From Telopea speciosissima (Eukaryota > Streptophyta > Magnoliopsida > Proteales > Proteaceae), in assembly GCF_018873765.1 (NCBI RefSeq), contig NC_057919.1, positions 64,846,984 through 64,910,983 on the forward strand: a stretch of 64,000 bases of DNA, in the 5' to 3' direction. Made by a program: the position numbers and the translations under genes. How positions within the stretch are numbered: position 1 is the stretch's first letter; each line of letters starts with the position of its first letter. The notes beneath the pieces were generated by a model. It saw only the letters and a program-made list of their open reading frames with translations, searched no databases and had not been told where the DNA came from. Shown one piece after another: positions 25,583 through 39,125 of the stretch.

Positions 25583-26662
25583 ATAAAAGAAATAAGAAGT
25601 TGTCCTGTAAAAGGAGATTAAAGAGTATCATAAATGGTGTATCTGTTTTCCAAATCTCAACCCATTGGAAATTTGAAACACCTTCCATTCTTCCCATTAA
25701 AAGGGAGGTAGGTAGGAAATGAAAAAGAAAATAGCGAATCTATAATCCATTTTCACGTGTATAGGGTACTAGCTAGCCACGCGGTTTCTTTTTTTTTTTT
25801 TGGAGAAATTACACCTAGGTACTCAATGTATATAGAAACTCTTACCCCAAAAAAAAATGTATATAGAAACTACATTTAATATATTATGTTTGTGGTAACT
25901 TTGCTCATACGGTGACCTTTAGAAACTTTTTCTCACCAATGGGGAGATGGTTTGACCTATACAAGGGTTACATTTAGATTTGATTTGGTTTATTCTATTT
26001 TCCTTATTTATTCCTTTTTTTTCATTTTTTTTTTGTTTTTTTGGTATAACTGAGTACTCCTCTTTTTTGTATTCCTCTCTTTTTCCTACTGTAGGTGTGG
26101 CTGATTTGTCAGAGACTGAGGGGATACAAATTATCGTTAAACATAAGTAAAATTAAAAATATGAAAAAAGGAGAATGAATGTCACTCGACCACATCACAC
26201 GCCACCCCTACACCCTGACACAAGGGTGCATGAAATGACCACCACACCCAATGAACAGGGGTGCGGCGTGTCTAGCACGACCGGATGGCGTTCTCTTTCC
26301 TCATGAAAAATGTGAGATAACCCCTAAATATCAGGGACCCTAGGTGTAATTAACTCCTTTTTATTCATTAAAGTCGCATCTCAAATGCGCGACATTCTTT
26401 TGTTAAGGAATAAACCTCACTCCAAGGATGCCGGAATCCTGAGTGCCGTGGTTTAGATGCTTCAACGGTTAGCAGTAGTCGGAGCTCGGAACGCTGGGTC
26501 AGCTAACTCTAGAAGAAAATCTAATAGCTACTCTCTCCTCCAGTCCTCCTTACCAAGGTCGAACTGCTCAACCTGTAGGCCCGACCAAGCTAAAGGTTCG
26601 AGACGAAAATTGTCGGCTATAATGGAGGGAAAATGAACGATTGAAGTTTCGATTCTCGAAAA
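25583..26662. other. intergenic and GFS12 5' flank
   Basis: AT-rich to about 26100. A stretch at 26190-26315 (accaccacaccc ... ggcgttctctttcc) may be a diverged relative of the 135-bp MITE. From about 26390 base composition becomes gene-like and probably includes the GFS12 promoter and 5' UTR, though no TATA box is clear. Confidence 0.35.
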
Positions 26663-29600
26663 ATGGAAAATCAACTGTGCTTCGAGTGCTTGCAACGTCA
26701 TATCCTGACTGATTTCTCAGATAAATTGATCTTTTGTTATGGGTTATCGGATTCAGCTCTCCCCTTAGGCTCCAGGGCTGTTATTCAGGTACCGATTCGC
26801 ACTCTCTCTTTGAATCTCCATATTGCATCCACTATTGCTTCTTCTTTCGTTGAGTTTGATACTGATAAAAATCACACATAACACTTGAATCCCAAAACCA
26901 TCTAGTTTGCTCTACTTTCTGTGTTTATTTTAAGATGGTTTTTAAATTTTAATGTATTTGAGCTTCAACAATGCAGCTGCCGAATTCCAATGGGGAGATT
27001 CCGGCTCAGTTTGAATTGGTGTGCGTGCCAAGACATGAAGACGAGTGTTTCACAAGATATGTGTAAGAGCTATTAGTACAACTTGTTATTTATTTATTTA
27101 TTTTCCCTCCTTTTTGGGGCTCTCCTACAAAATTGTGATTTAGTGGAGCTAAACGGTACAATTTCTAATAATTAACACTTTCTTCTAATAATTAATGTTT
27201 GTAGGGACAATAAATTTAATGTGCAAGAGTGTAATAAGGTCAGATGCTTAATTTACTGGCATTGCAATAGAAGAATGAGAGATCCTGGAAAGTTGCATGA
27301 ACTCTAATTCACTTTTTGAAAATATACAAAGTAGTACCATCTGGAAAGGGTTCAAAATTAAGATATGCCCAGAGCAGGAAGGAAAAGTACTGGAGGTTCC
27401 TAGAAGTGGTTCTGTATTTCTTTCAGATGATTAAAAAAAAGGGGAAAGGGGGTTCCCTTCATTTAATTTATTGGGAAAATCGGCCTTACTTCATCAAGAT
27501 CACTGTATTCGATTCAAATTCATCCAAGAGCATCATAACCACTCGAAATCCTGCTCCTTAAATTTTGCTTTATATGTCAACAAAGTGGTAAAACTGTTCC
27601 TTTGAAGCATTTTCATTTTGCAGTATAATCAATAATGCTTGAGTGCCTCACCTTAAAGGTGGGGAAGTGACGAAAGAAAGATTAAACTATTAGTTCACAT
27701 TTTTTAAAAGAAAATAATTTGATTTTATGAAATTAACCATGAATATGTGTTATATATCTTTGGAGGCCTGTTTCTGTGATATAAATAGATCTTATTTTAT
27801 TGTATGCAGTGATGAGTATTCTTTGGAAAACTTGGAGGCCAGTATCATATTTGGGTTAAGTGATATTGCTTCAGCTAATGTTGGTCAAGATCCAGAAAAT
27901 GTCAATGATGGAGCTGTTGGCAGCAAAACTGTTACATTACATTCTGTCGGGAACATGTCTGAATGTTCGCTGAACTTTGCCAGAAGAGATGCCCTGGCTG
28001 GAGAACAGTCCAATGGTTCTGGCAGTAGCTATTTAGGAAGATTTTCATGCTTAAGGACAATTACTGCACTGGCCCCCATTGCTCATGTTGGTTTGGGTTC
28101 ATACTCTATGATCGAAGACCTTGCTTGCAATTTCTTATCTGGATCAGTAGAAGGTCACATTCTGTCCTCACTCATTCTCTTTATAGAAGGAAAACCAACA
28201 GGACGAGATGGTGTAAATTTTCTTAGTTTAGTGGGGTTACCATCATTTGATGAGAACAATATTCCAGGTTGTGTTAGGCATCCTAATATTACTCCTGTTC
28301 TAGGGATGCTAAAAACACCCGGTTATGTAAATTTGTTGCTTCCAAAAAGTCCTTATACCTTGGAAAACATTCTGCATTATTGCCCTGATGTGTTAAGGAC
28401 TGAGTGGCACATTAGGTTTTTAATCTACCAAATTCTCTCTGCCCTAGCTTACATTCATGGCTTAGGGGTTGCTCATGGTGATATTTGCCCTTCCAGTGTG
28501 ATGTTGTCCAATTCATGCTGGTCTTGGCTGAGCATGTGCGATAAGCCCCTGTTAAGAGGTAAATTAAGCTCAGGGAAGTGGAACATGGAAATGTCCTGTC
28601 TTAATTATTCCTCAAGCATGAGTAGCTGTACCAAGAATTGTGCCTGTCAGGCTCTTTACGCTGATTTGAAGCTTTCCCCCACTATAGATTGGTTCTCAGA
28701 TTGTTTCAAGCGGTGGTGGCAGGGTGATTTAAGTAACTACGAGTACCTCCTTGTCTTGAACAGATTAGCTGGGAGACGTTGGGGTGACCATACATTCCAC
28801 ACAGTAATGCCATGGGTAATAGATTTTAGTGTGAAGCCTGATGAGAATACTGATGCTGGTTGGCGGGATTTGTGCAAGAGCAAGTGGCGGTTGGCAAAAG
28901 GCGATGAACAGTTGGATTTCACATATTCAACATCTGAAATCCCACATCATGTCTCCGACGAATGCCTTTCAGAATTAGCTGTCTGCAGTTACAAAGCCAG
29001 GAGGTTGCCTTTAAGTGTATTGCGCATGGCTGTTCGTTCAGTCTATGAGCCTAATGAGTATCCTTCTAATATGCAAAGAGTTTATCAGTGGACCCCTGAT
29101 GAGTGCATCCCAGAATTCTATAGTGACCCCCGAATTTTCACTTCCCTTCATTCAGGTATGAGCGATCTTGCAGTACCTTCCTGGGCAAATAGTCCCGAAG
29201 ACTTTATCAAATTGCATCGAGATGCTTTAGAAAGCAACCGGGTTTCACGGGAAATTCATCACTGGATTGATATCACTTTTGGCTATAAGATGTCAGGCCA
29301 AGCAGCTCTTGCTGCAAAGAATGTTATGCTGACCGCAATAGAACCTACATTGCCAAGGTCAATGGGACGTCGACAGCTTTTTACTCGATCACATCCTAGA
29401 CGTCGAGCAGCTCTGGAACCGTGTGATGTCTCTGAACAACAGGCATTGTTAAAATGTCAAACAAATGGAACAGACAAATCTATCCTTTCAACAACTGCTT
29501 ATTTGCAAGAATTAGAAGAAGCAACTTCATTTTGTGAACATGCTTGGCATTTGAGTCCACATTATCATTACCATCAAAGAGATCTCGTGAAGAATGTCTC

Positions 29601-32600
29601 TTCTGTTAAAGAGTCACAGTGTGAGAATTCCAGAACTGAGATGCTTGGAACAGTCAGAATCACTGGTGATTACATGGAGTCACTCAATATTGATATAAAC
29701 AGTCTTCTTGAATATTTTGAGTCAGATGATGGAGATTCCATGGGGTTTCAGGAGTTGTTGCTTTGGAAGCACAAATTATCTTCTATGGGCCGCTGTTCCC
29801 TAGATGTTGCAGATGACATTTTTTCTGTTGGCTGCATCCTTGCAGAACTTTACTTAAAGAGGCCTCTTTTCAGTTCATCCTCATTAGCTGCGTATGTTGA
29901 GAGTGGTATTTTGCCACAATTGATGCAGGAACTTCCTCCTCATGCTGCTGTACTAGTTGAAGCATGTATCCAGAGGGATTGGCAATGGTACGGGGTTCCA
30001 GTTTCAGTAAAAGTTTTCACAACTGTTAAACCTGTTACTGATATTCTTCCTCTTCTTTATTAGGAGGCCATCAGCTAAATGTCTTCTGCAATCGCCATAT
30101 TTTCCTTCGACGGTCAGATCCTCGTATTTGTTTCTTGCCCCACTTCATCTCTTGGCTAAAGATGAGTACTGTCTTCAATATGCTGCAAATTTTGCAAGAC
30201 AAGGAGCCTTGAAGGCTATGGGGTCATTTGCTGCTGAAATGTGTGCTCCCTACTGCCTATCACATGTCTTACCTTCTTTATCGGATACTGAAGCTGAGTG
30301 GGCGTTTTCCTTACTGAAAGAATTTTTGCAGTGCTTGAAACCTCAAGCTGTAAAGACATTGATTGTCCCCGCCATCCAAAAGATTCTTCAGGCTAGTTAT
30401 GAATTTAATACAAATTTATTAATTGTACTTATTTATATAAATTGCTTTCTTAACTTTCTACTTTCTCATTTATAGGCTACAGATTATTCACATTTGAAGG
30501 TTTCTTTCCTCCAAGACTCATTTGTGAGGGAGCTATGGAAACGAATTGGTAAACAAACATATTTGGAGACAATACACCCATTAGTCATCTCAAATCTGTG
30601 CATTTCACCTCATAAGAATTCTGCTTCAGCTGCCTCTGTGTTGCTTATTGGCTCTAGCGAGGAGCTTGGCGTACCTGTTACAGTTCATCAGGTTAATTTT
30701 ATTGAGTGATTCCCTAATTATTGATTCAATAGCATGGTCAATTTATAAAAGAAACAGAACATGTCTTTAATCATAGCTTACTAACATTTGAATCTCTCCA
30801 GACAATCTTGCCTCTAATTCACTGTTTTGGGAAAGGACTCTGTCCTGACGGAATTGATGTCCTGGTTAGAATTGGTATCTTCAGTTCATTGGGTTGTGGA
30901 ATTGATACACTGCTTTGTAATGCTTTCTTCAGCATGTGAGCAGTTTCTTCTTTGACTTCTCCAGGTGGACTTTTCGGCGAGAATTTTGTTGTCAAGCAAC
31001 TTCTACCATTACTGAGGAATGTTATTTTGTCTTGTGTTGATGTTTCAAATGTGGATAAGCCTGAGCCCATGCAAAGCTGGAACACTTTAGCCCTTATTGA
31101 TAGTCTTGTGACACTAGATGGTCTGGTTGCGCTTTTGCCAAGGGACGTGATCATCAAGGAGCTGATTCAAGTATGGATTTGATTTGATTTTCATACACTA
31201 TACTTGTTAGCTGAATACTTAAAACTGATGAGAGGACATACACTATAATCTTACAGGACAAAAGTTGTCTCCATGTTAAGGTTCTTATGCAGACCCATTT
31301 GGACCTTCCAGTGCTTCAGGTATTTACATCTCTCTGTTTTGGTTGTTTCTTTTGCTTATGCTTTTTTTTATTCTAGTTTGATGTAGTAGTATACCATCTT
31401 ATTGTAGTCTTTATAGACCATCGTTCTGTCAGTTTAAATTTAAATCCTTGTAATGCAGTTGTTTAAAGAAGACAAGACTATTCAACTTCATAGTGTAAGA
31501 TACAGAATATAGATAAAAGTAACATTAGTTGTACTTATCCATCCAATTTAACTAAACGTAAATGAAAAGATAAGCCATTTCCATCTTGTTTAGAATCAAC
31601 AAAAAGCTATTAGCTCGTGTTTCCTCACTCCATGGTTGGAAAGGGTGAACTATCCTAGCAAGACTATTAATTGAAGAATAAATTATGCCAAACTTCATTA
31701 CACTGCTAACTGATTCTTTTTTAATTGCACAGGCAACTGCACCCATTATATGAGAAATTTGCATCATATTTATGCCATAGATCCTGCTGACTCTCTTTCA
31801 CTTTAGTGCACAGTACATGCTGGCTAAAACATCTTGAATCCCCTTGTCTGTTAGGTTGCAGCTACTGCTCTTGTTGCAGTTTGTCAGAGGATTGGACCAG
31901 ATCTCACTGCATTACATGTCCTGCCACAACTCAAAGAGCTATTTGATGAACTTGCTTTTTCTCAGGAAAGAGCCTATGGGTCCAGTTCTGTTGGCAGAAG
32001 CTTAAAAGTTTCTAGGCCAAAGCAAAATGAGGATGCTCAGATCGAAAGCCGCATGGACCTTGTGTGGGTGCTAGTTTTATTAGTTTTCGTATGCTCTCCC
32101 GTTTTGTGTTGAATAAGTTAGCACTGTAATCATTCTTGTCATGCTGTAGTGTGAGTTTGCTAGAGTTTATGCAGGCTGCTTTTATATCCTCCGTTCGCTT
32201 CCCTTCTTGGAATAGAGAAACTTCGTCAGTGCTGTGCCACATGGTTGCTTCTAGAACAATTCCTTCAACGGTCTCATAACTGGAAGGTATTATTTTCTCT
32301 CCCATTCCATCTAGAGTATGCCTGCATTATTACTTTGTCAAGATCCCCATCTTCTTTACTTTTTCTCAGACTGTTGTGGTTCAGTGGGAATATATAGGTG
32401 AAACATCCAGAAGTAGTTCAGAATATGTAAATGCTCAAAGGCCTGTATTCCGCAATATCTCAACATCTGAGTACAATCCAGCTAAACTGTTGCTCAATGG
32501 TGTCGGGTGGTCAATACCACAATCACAAGGTGTTCGAGGTTCCAAGAACTTGTTTTCTTATAAACAGTCAGATGATCTTCAAAAGACTCCAGATATGAGG

Positions 32601-35600
32601 CAATCAGCAGCATTGAATCTTGGCAAGCGTGAACCTTGGTTTTGGTTCCCTAGCCCTGCTGCTAGTTGGAATGGGCCTGATTTTCTTGGTCGTATTGGAG
32701 GCCTAAAAGATGAACTTCCATGGAAGATCAGAGCATCAATTATTTATTCTGTCCGTGCCCATCCTGGAGCATTGAGATCTTTGGCTGTTACCAATGATGA
32801 GTACACTGTTTTCACCGGCGGAGTTGGTCCAGGATTCAAGGGGACTGTTCAGAAGTGGGAATTGTCAAGAATGGATCGTGTTTCTGGTTATTATGGCCAT
32901 GAGGAGGTTTGTTTCTTCTGACCTTAATCCTCCTAGGTAGGAGCACCGAGCAAGTCTATATATTGTAGTTTACGGAAATTCATTTCTTTTGATTTCAGGA
33001 AAGTTTTCGTATATTTCTAAAATTAAAGTTGCGTTTAAAAGTTATATGGTGAAAACCATAATGGGGCTTGCATGGTTTCTTTTCAGTTTTTAGGGGGAAA
33101 AAAAGCTTTCCCATATTACCTGGTAATAGAGAAATTAAAATTTACAGTAATTTCGCTGCCCTTTACAATTCTGCTTGATCTCCTGATAAATGATTGCCTC
33201 TCTGGAACTTAACCAAGATTTATTGGGTGTACTCATTATATTTGAAACCGAGTGATCCCAAATCAATTAAATTGAAAATTGTTTTAAATTCTGATTGCTT
33301 TCTAATTTAGTTGAATCTTATTAGCTATCTACTTTTACTCTGGTGGCTGTCTATTCCTCTTGAAGGTGAGCCAGTCTGTAAAGAATTTGGTTTTAAGTAG
33401 GAAGTAGTAGCAGCTTATCAGCCATATTTTTACTGCTATCCTAAAGTACTGGTTCACTGGTTGCATTTAAAAATATAGACTTCATGCTTTAAAGCATAAT
33501 CAACAATGACCTCTCTCCTAAAACAGTTTTAAAGAGATCCGCTAACAGAAGTAATTACTTACCCCTAAAGAGTGTCTAATGTAGAGCTATAACCTGGAGG
33601 ACAGATTAAAGGCTCCAAACCTACACAGGATCACAGTGAACAGAATAATGAACCAAACAGAACAGAGTACAAGAGTATCCAATAACTTACATCCAGCAAT
33701 AGGATGGGGCTGGAAATCAAGTCGAGTAGGTTTTATGCCCTGCTAAGTAAGTTCTCCAAGATGTGAATAACCCAATGGATAGATCTGTCGAAGAAGGTAA
33801 AGAATCAACAAATTAGAAGCTAAGAGATATTTAATGTAACTGCAGATCCTCAAGGCTCAAGTCTTGGTCGAGTGTAGGGACATTAGGGAGGATTGAGACC
33901 CCAAAATCTGAGCCCAATCCAACGGCTGGATAGGCCATAAACTATGGCTGAAGTCTGAGTTCAGAATGGTGGACTTGCTGAAGTTGAAGACTGGAAAAAC
34001 CTGAAGAGAACTCTGTAAGAACAATAGGAGTCAGTATCATTGATGGACAGAACACCAGAAACAAGGGCAGGGGTTTAGACACGTGCGTGGCCCTTCAACA
34101 GGACCAACAGATCAAGGAAACTCAGACCTGCAGAACCGAGAGTGACTGGCAGTGAGAGAAACCTGCAGGAACTTGTATGGTAATATAGCAGCAATAACAG
34201 GACACCAAAACTAATGAAATATAGTAGAACTTAAGGAAAACAGTATCGGTTTACCAAGCTGGAGTTGGTTGACTGAGAGACAGAGATGTTCAAGTCTCCC
34301 ACTTGAATTGCAGAGCAGGCCTCCCACCTGACTCCAACCTAGTCTCCCACCAGGATTCTGCATCTCACAGACAGCTGCTGCATCCACAGGTTAAAGCAAA
34401 GCTTATTTTTTCTTAAACTCAAACAACTAAACTTTCCATGTGCATCCCATAGGAAGGCTGCCAATCCAAATCAAATCCCACCTTTTACAAAATAGAAACT
34501 CCTACTTTTTAAAACTGAAAACTGAATTAGAAACCACTTAACTAACTATTAATTACAAGTAAATAGAAGATAATCAAAATAGAAAGTAGATAATGATCTA
34601 AAAGATCTCAACAGAAGGCTCCATTCTCCCCCTCGCAAGCTGTATCTGGGTCCCACAAGATCTTCTAAGAGTATTCCACTGCAAGTAACAAATACTCCGA
34701 CAAAACCTCCACGCAAGCTGTCCATATGGGCCCGCACCGGTGCTGTTCATGTGAACAGCAACACATGAACAGTAATTTTCCTGAATTATATTTTGGTCCT
34801 TTTCTTCTTCATGCTTCGATCTACAGCACTGTCATCTTATTTCCTATTCCTTAGCAGAATTCTATATGTCATCTTATTCATTTATTCTTCCATAACCTTC
34901 TGTATATTGTAGATTTGACAATTTCATATTTTGATACCCATTTTCTGTTGCTTGTTAGAAAAATGCACATACATTAAGAAGGAATAAACATTCCCCAAAA
35001 CCCTTCCCCCCCCCCTCCCCCTCCAGACAAAAAAATAAAAATAAAAGATTGTGTGAAAAATGCCTCATATTCAACATTTATGTACTCTGGTTTAGTGGTG
35101 TATCATATGATTTTAACCTTGTATGATTGTATTTTATTCTTGGGATTGAATTCCGCTTTCACCTTTTTTTGGGGGGTTAAAATCCCCCCCCCCCCTTCAC
35201 CCTTGAAATGCCACAGCAGTGGTAACACACCCCCCCCCCCAAAAAAAAGTGAAGTTTTATTTGCAGCATAATGTCTGAATGTGTTTCTTTATAATGTGTT
35301 GAGTTGTGTAGTTGTCTAATTGATAATGTATTCTAATTATTTTGTGCATACTTGATGTGTATATGCATTTAATCATTATTTTTGCTGATGCCTATGGCAT
35401 TTTCTTCAATTGTGTCCAAATTTCAGGTTGTAAATGACATTTGCATCCTGTCTTCAAGTGGAAGGGTGGCTTCTTGTGATGGAACAATACATGTCTGGAA
35501 TAGCCAAACAGGGAAGTTGATATCAGCTTATGCTGAACCATCAGCAAATTCCTCACATCTTGTGGGATCGAGGATTGGTGCTGATCAGGCCAACATGCTT

Positions 35601-37472
35601 AACTCCAATACATTATCTGGTGGAATATTGACCAGTGCATTTGGTGGGAGCTTGTACACCTGCATGCATTATTTAGAATCTGTTGATAAGCTTGTTGCTG
35701 GTACTGGAAATGGTTCGTTAAGGTACATTGCACCTGTGAAATAATGACTATTTCTGGAGTGAATTTTTGCATTTGTATGATGGGAAAAAGATTGCCTTAT
35801 TCTGATGCAGTAGTCATGTTATTATATCATGCAGATTCATTGATGTTGCTCGAGATCAGAAACTTCACCTGTGGAAGAGTGAATCAGTTGAATCCTCTTT
35901 TTCTTCTCTAGTATCTGCCATTTCCTCATGTGGTTCTGACAAAATACAAGATAGAACTCCTGCTTCAACATCATGGATTGCAGCTGGACTAAGTTCTGGT
36001 CATTGCAGGCTGTTGGATGCAAGGAGTGGAAGCGTTGTTGCTTTTTGGCAGGCTCATGATGGATATATCACTAAAGTATGTTCAAGTTTCCATAGTTTAT
36101 ACTGTTCAATGGAAGTGTGGTTTTATTTTTCCCCATTGGATGTAGTTGCATTAATCCTTTCATTTGTGTAGTTGTCTGCACCGGAGGACCATTTGCTTGT
36201 TTCCAGCTCTCTTGATAAAACTTTGCGAGTTTGGGACCTGAGAAGGTATTCCTAGGACTAGTCCCAATTTAATGTCCATCTAATATTGCCGTTCACTTGG
36301 TTTTGCTAACTTGATTTGAGTACTTTAAGAACTATGAACATAAAATTAGAATGCAGCTCATAATAATGGAAGATTTCAGTGTTCTTGGTTTTGAAAGCAA
36401 GAATACTGAAATAAAAACTGAATGGCACTTGGATGTTTATGAAAGACATGAATAAAACTTGAGCTGGCAACTTGAAGATGCTGGTTCTGAATCAGAGGGT
36501 GGTCACTTTGTGCTAAAAAATGACGAAGATTAAGGCTGTCTTCTGTTCCACCCCTCTTGGGAGCCTGCACAGGTGGGAATTGTATGGGCTTGCTTTTTTC
36601 TCATCTTGAATAATCTGCATTACAAAATGTAGTAAAAGTAAAGTAAAAAAGTAGTTCTCTCTCTCTCCCTCCTCTTACAAACACACACACACACACACAT
36701 ACACAAAGAGCCAGGATAACCCTCTTAAGACTTAGTGGGCATGTACAAATTCCAAATTTTCAGGAGGATTTGTGTCTCTTCCATTGGAACCAGGTCCTGA
36801 TGGTATTTGCATTGCAGGAACTGGCCATCTCAGTCAAACGTCTACAACGGTCATTCAGATGGTGTATCTGGCTTCTGTGTATGGGGCCAGGATGTGATTT
36901 CAATTGCCAGAAATAAGATTGGTCTTTTCTCTTTATCAAGATGTGGAGATGAAGTAAGTAAACTGAAGTGATCTTTATAATATGGATGAGTTTCAGCTAG
37001 ATACTTGCATCCAAGGATGGGAATCTGTCTTCCATGCATGTTGCCTAAATTGGTCTGATATATTAGCATCAAACGATGAAATTGACCTGATCAGAAAATC
37101 CTAGCAATCTGATCTGATGTGGTCTGTTGAACATCAAGAAAATATTATAATAAAACGTACAACTCTGTTAAGGCTCATGCAGGGAGGGGCAAGTTTCTAG
37201 TTGTTTATCTTCCTCCTGCTAATTCCATCTGTTCTAATAATTTGGATTACTTTCTGTTTTAACTACTTTTGTTGCGGTGCTTGTATTTCTATTTATCTTA
37301 CTGCATTTGGGTTATGCAGCAGGGTGGGCAGCAACGCATTCTGTCCCAGAAATTGTACACAGCAGATCGTGGGACAAGAAACCTTTCAGTATTGTCAAGT
37401 ATAAATATTCTACCATTCTCGCGATTGTTCCTTGTCGGGACTGAAGATGGTTATCTTAAGATCTGTTGCTAG
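26663..37472 (+). CDS. GFS12: GFS12: BEACH-WD40 protein with a split kinase-like domain
   Basis: Complete sixteen-exon gene, 1671 residues, orthologous to Arabidopsis GFS12 (about 1640), which acts in vacuolar protein trafficking and in balance with another BEACH protein. Exons: 26663-26788, 26977-27062, 27810-29987, 30064-30395, 30483-30691, 30802-30874, 30965-31170, 31257-31319, 31855-32063, 32175-32286, 32385-32906, 35427-35722, 35835-36075, 36172-36245, 36818-36953, 37320-37472; phases agree. Domains: kinase-like N part ending at AYIHGLGVAHGDI (residues about 284-296); BEACH at about 373-563 (YEYLLVLNRLAGRRWGDHTF, HHWIDITFGYKMSG); kinase-like C part (DIFSVGCILAELYLKRPLF, about 740-758); helical repeats; WD40 repeats from exon 11 (VRAHPGALRSL, SCDGTIHVWNSQTGK, LVSSSLDKTLRVWDLR). 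It ends at GYLKICC. The HRD motif is HGD, so a pseudokinase is likely. Intron 4 may instead use a GC-AG pair (30392-30475), adding one residue. Confidence 0.95.
30084..30130 (+). other. GFS12 exon 4 start, spliced kinase subdomain XI
   Basis: The exon 3/4 junction restores the kinase C-lobe motif ACIQRDW..RPSAKCLL. The unspliced reading frame instead runs 25 codons into the intron to a TAG at 30061, which is how the retained frame would misrepresent the protein. Confidence 0.8.
32907..35426 (+). other. GFS12 intron 11 (2.5 kb)
   Basis: Largest GFS12 intron. It includes the LTR-like fragment listed separately and, near the 3' end (about 35000-35250), an unusual series of C and G mononucleotide runs. 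Confidence 0.7.
33540..34745 (-). mobile_element. possible copia-like LTR fragment in GFS12 intron 11
   Basis: At about 34622-34640 the plus strand reads ctccccctcgcaagctg, the reverse complement of a polypurine-tract-like cagcttgcgagggggag. It has the same form as the clearer element at 63718-63734. The sequence on its left is compositionally unlike the intron around it. LTR ends were not located, and no coding remains. Confidence 0.33.
36655..36706. repeat. (CT)n/(AC)n microsatellite in GFS12 intron 14
   Basis: A short CT tract followed by about ten AC units, within the intron between 36246 and 36817. Confidence 0.9.
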
Positions 37473-38199
37473 ATCTCATTTTAGTTTAGTTTATTATTGT
37501 TTTATAGCCATCCATGTTTTTTGTTATTGATCCATTATGCATATGCAGTCACCCCAAATAACCCTGCGGCCCGAGAGAGAGATCCAGTGCGTATATGCTT
37601 GTCTGGACTCCCTCAATTGAAATAATTGCTTGGTTCATTGCTTGTTTTCATCATAGTTGTATTATATGTATTTAATAAATGACCTTCAAAATGATTTTTT
37701 TTCCTTCTCAGATTTAGTTTTCCCTCCCACAGCTTGCTCTTTTGTTCCAAGCTTTCAGGCGGGCATTAGGTTTTCCATATCTGAGAAACCAAGAGTGTTG
37801 AATTTTGATAGAATTCAGCACGTCAAGGACTGGCTCAGACTGATTGAAGTAGAAGAAATGAAAGAAGGGAGACTGCAGGTTTCAATAATTTAAATTAATT
37901 GAGACAGCCAGACACTTGAGAGTCTTACAAAGTTCTTTTCTACCTGGAAAATAAAAGAGCCCAGGTCCCTTTTGTTTTATTGTACGATCTTCTTTGAAAA
38001 CGTAAAAATTATTCTTATTCAACAATGTCATTTCTTTTTTACATTTGGTTACATTTGTTTCCAAATAAGACCCATTAAAAATTGCACTTTTTGTACCAAT
38101 TTTTATCTGAAAATTTTTCCTTTTACATGGATTTTACCTAAAAATAAAGGATACTTGACAACGAAAGGACCAGTGGAAAATCCTATTTTATAAAAAGAA
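37473..38199. other. GFS12 3' flank
   Basis: AT-rich; probably holds the GFS12 3' UTR. The open frames here show no domain. Confidence 0.4.
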
Positions 38200-38900
38200 A
38201 AAATCCTTTTGTATCTCTTTTATATTGAAACAACAGTTTAGCCTTAGTCCAATTAAATGGGATAGGTTACATGGATCCTTGCAAAGAGAAATATTAATAA
38301 TAAAAGTAAAAAAAGAAAGGAACACAACAATTACAACTATACTCGGACACAAACACATTAATTGTGGTCTACTACACCGATCTTTGTCCTCCAGTTAGCT
38401 CTATTCGACGTTATACTTGAGATAAGGCTTAGTCTATGCATGTCTTTCCTCACCACTTCACCAATGGTCATTTTAGGTTGCCCCTAGCTCTTTTAGTACC
38501 TTTAACCTGAATCAAATCACTCTTTCAAACTGAGGCATCCGAAGGCCTCCATTGAACATGGTCATGCCATCTCAAACGACTTTCACAAAGCTTATCTTGA
38601 ATCGGGGTTACTCCTAAATCAGCTCTAATATAATCATTGCTTGTTTTATCCTTCCTGATATTATGACTCATTAATCTCAACATCCTCATCCTCATTACAC
38701 TTAGCTTATCATGAATAAGGACTACTCCTTTATCAGCTCTAATATGATCATTCCTTATTTTATCCTTTTTGGTTTTGCCACTCATCCATCTTAACATCTT
38801 GATCTCCACTACACTTAGCTTATCTATATGATGTTTTTTAATTGTACAACATTCTGCATCATACATCATACCCGCTTATGGATGTCCTATAAAATTTTTC
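38200..38900 (-). mobile_element. RTE-type LINE 3' end, minus strand
   Basis: The minus-strand frame 38869-38525 reads MMYDAECCTIKKHHIDKLSV, then MLRWMSGKTKKDKIRNDHIR, then LRWHDHVQWRP, the C-terminal signature of plant RTE LINEs. The segment from KLSV to the GV..I.DKL block occurs twice in tandem, an internal duplication of about 130 bp. To the left, 38230-38500 matches the usual RTE 3' region (attaaatgggataggttaca, caccacttcaccaatggtca). It is truncated: no RT core or endonuclease remains. Confidence 0.72.
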
Positions 38901-39125
38901 TTTAAAATTTAAAGGATACAGCGATCACATAACACTCTGGATGCCTCACTCCACTTCATCCATCCTACTTCAATTCTTTGAGAAGCATCCTCTTCTATAT
39001 CACATTCCATATTGATGATAGATCCTAGATACCTAAACAGATTGCTTTGTGGAATCTACATCATCTTTTATATCGAAACAAATGGAGCTAAAGTACATTT
39101 ATTTTACTTCAATTTTTTTTTCATT

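Noticed and set aside
27205-27238. Possible extra GFS12 exon (DNKFNVQECNK)
   Set aside because: Joining exon 2 (ending 27062) directly to 27810 restores the conserved YVDEY block and the reading phase; including this segment breaks the phase at 27810.
29988-30063. Continuation of the long GFS12 frame past 29987
   Set aside because: A gtacgg donor at 29988 and ttattag acceptor at 30063 restore the kinase C-lobe motif; the continuation is intron.
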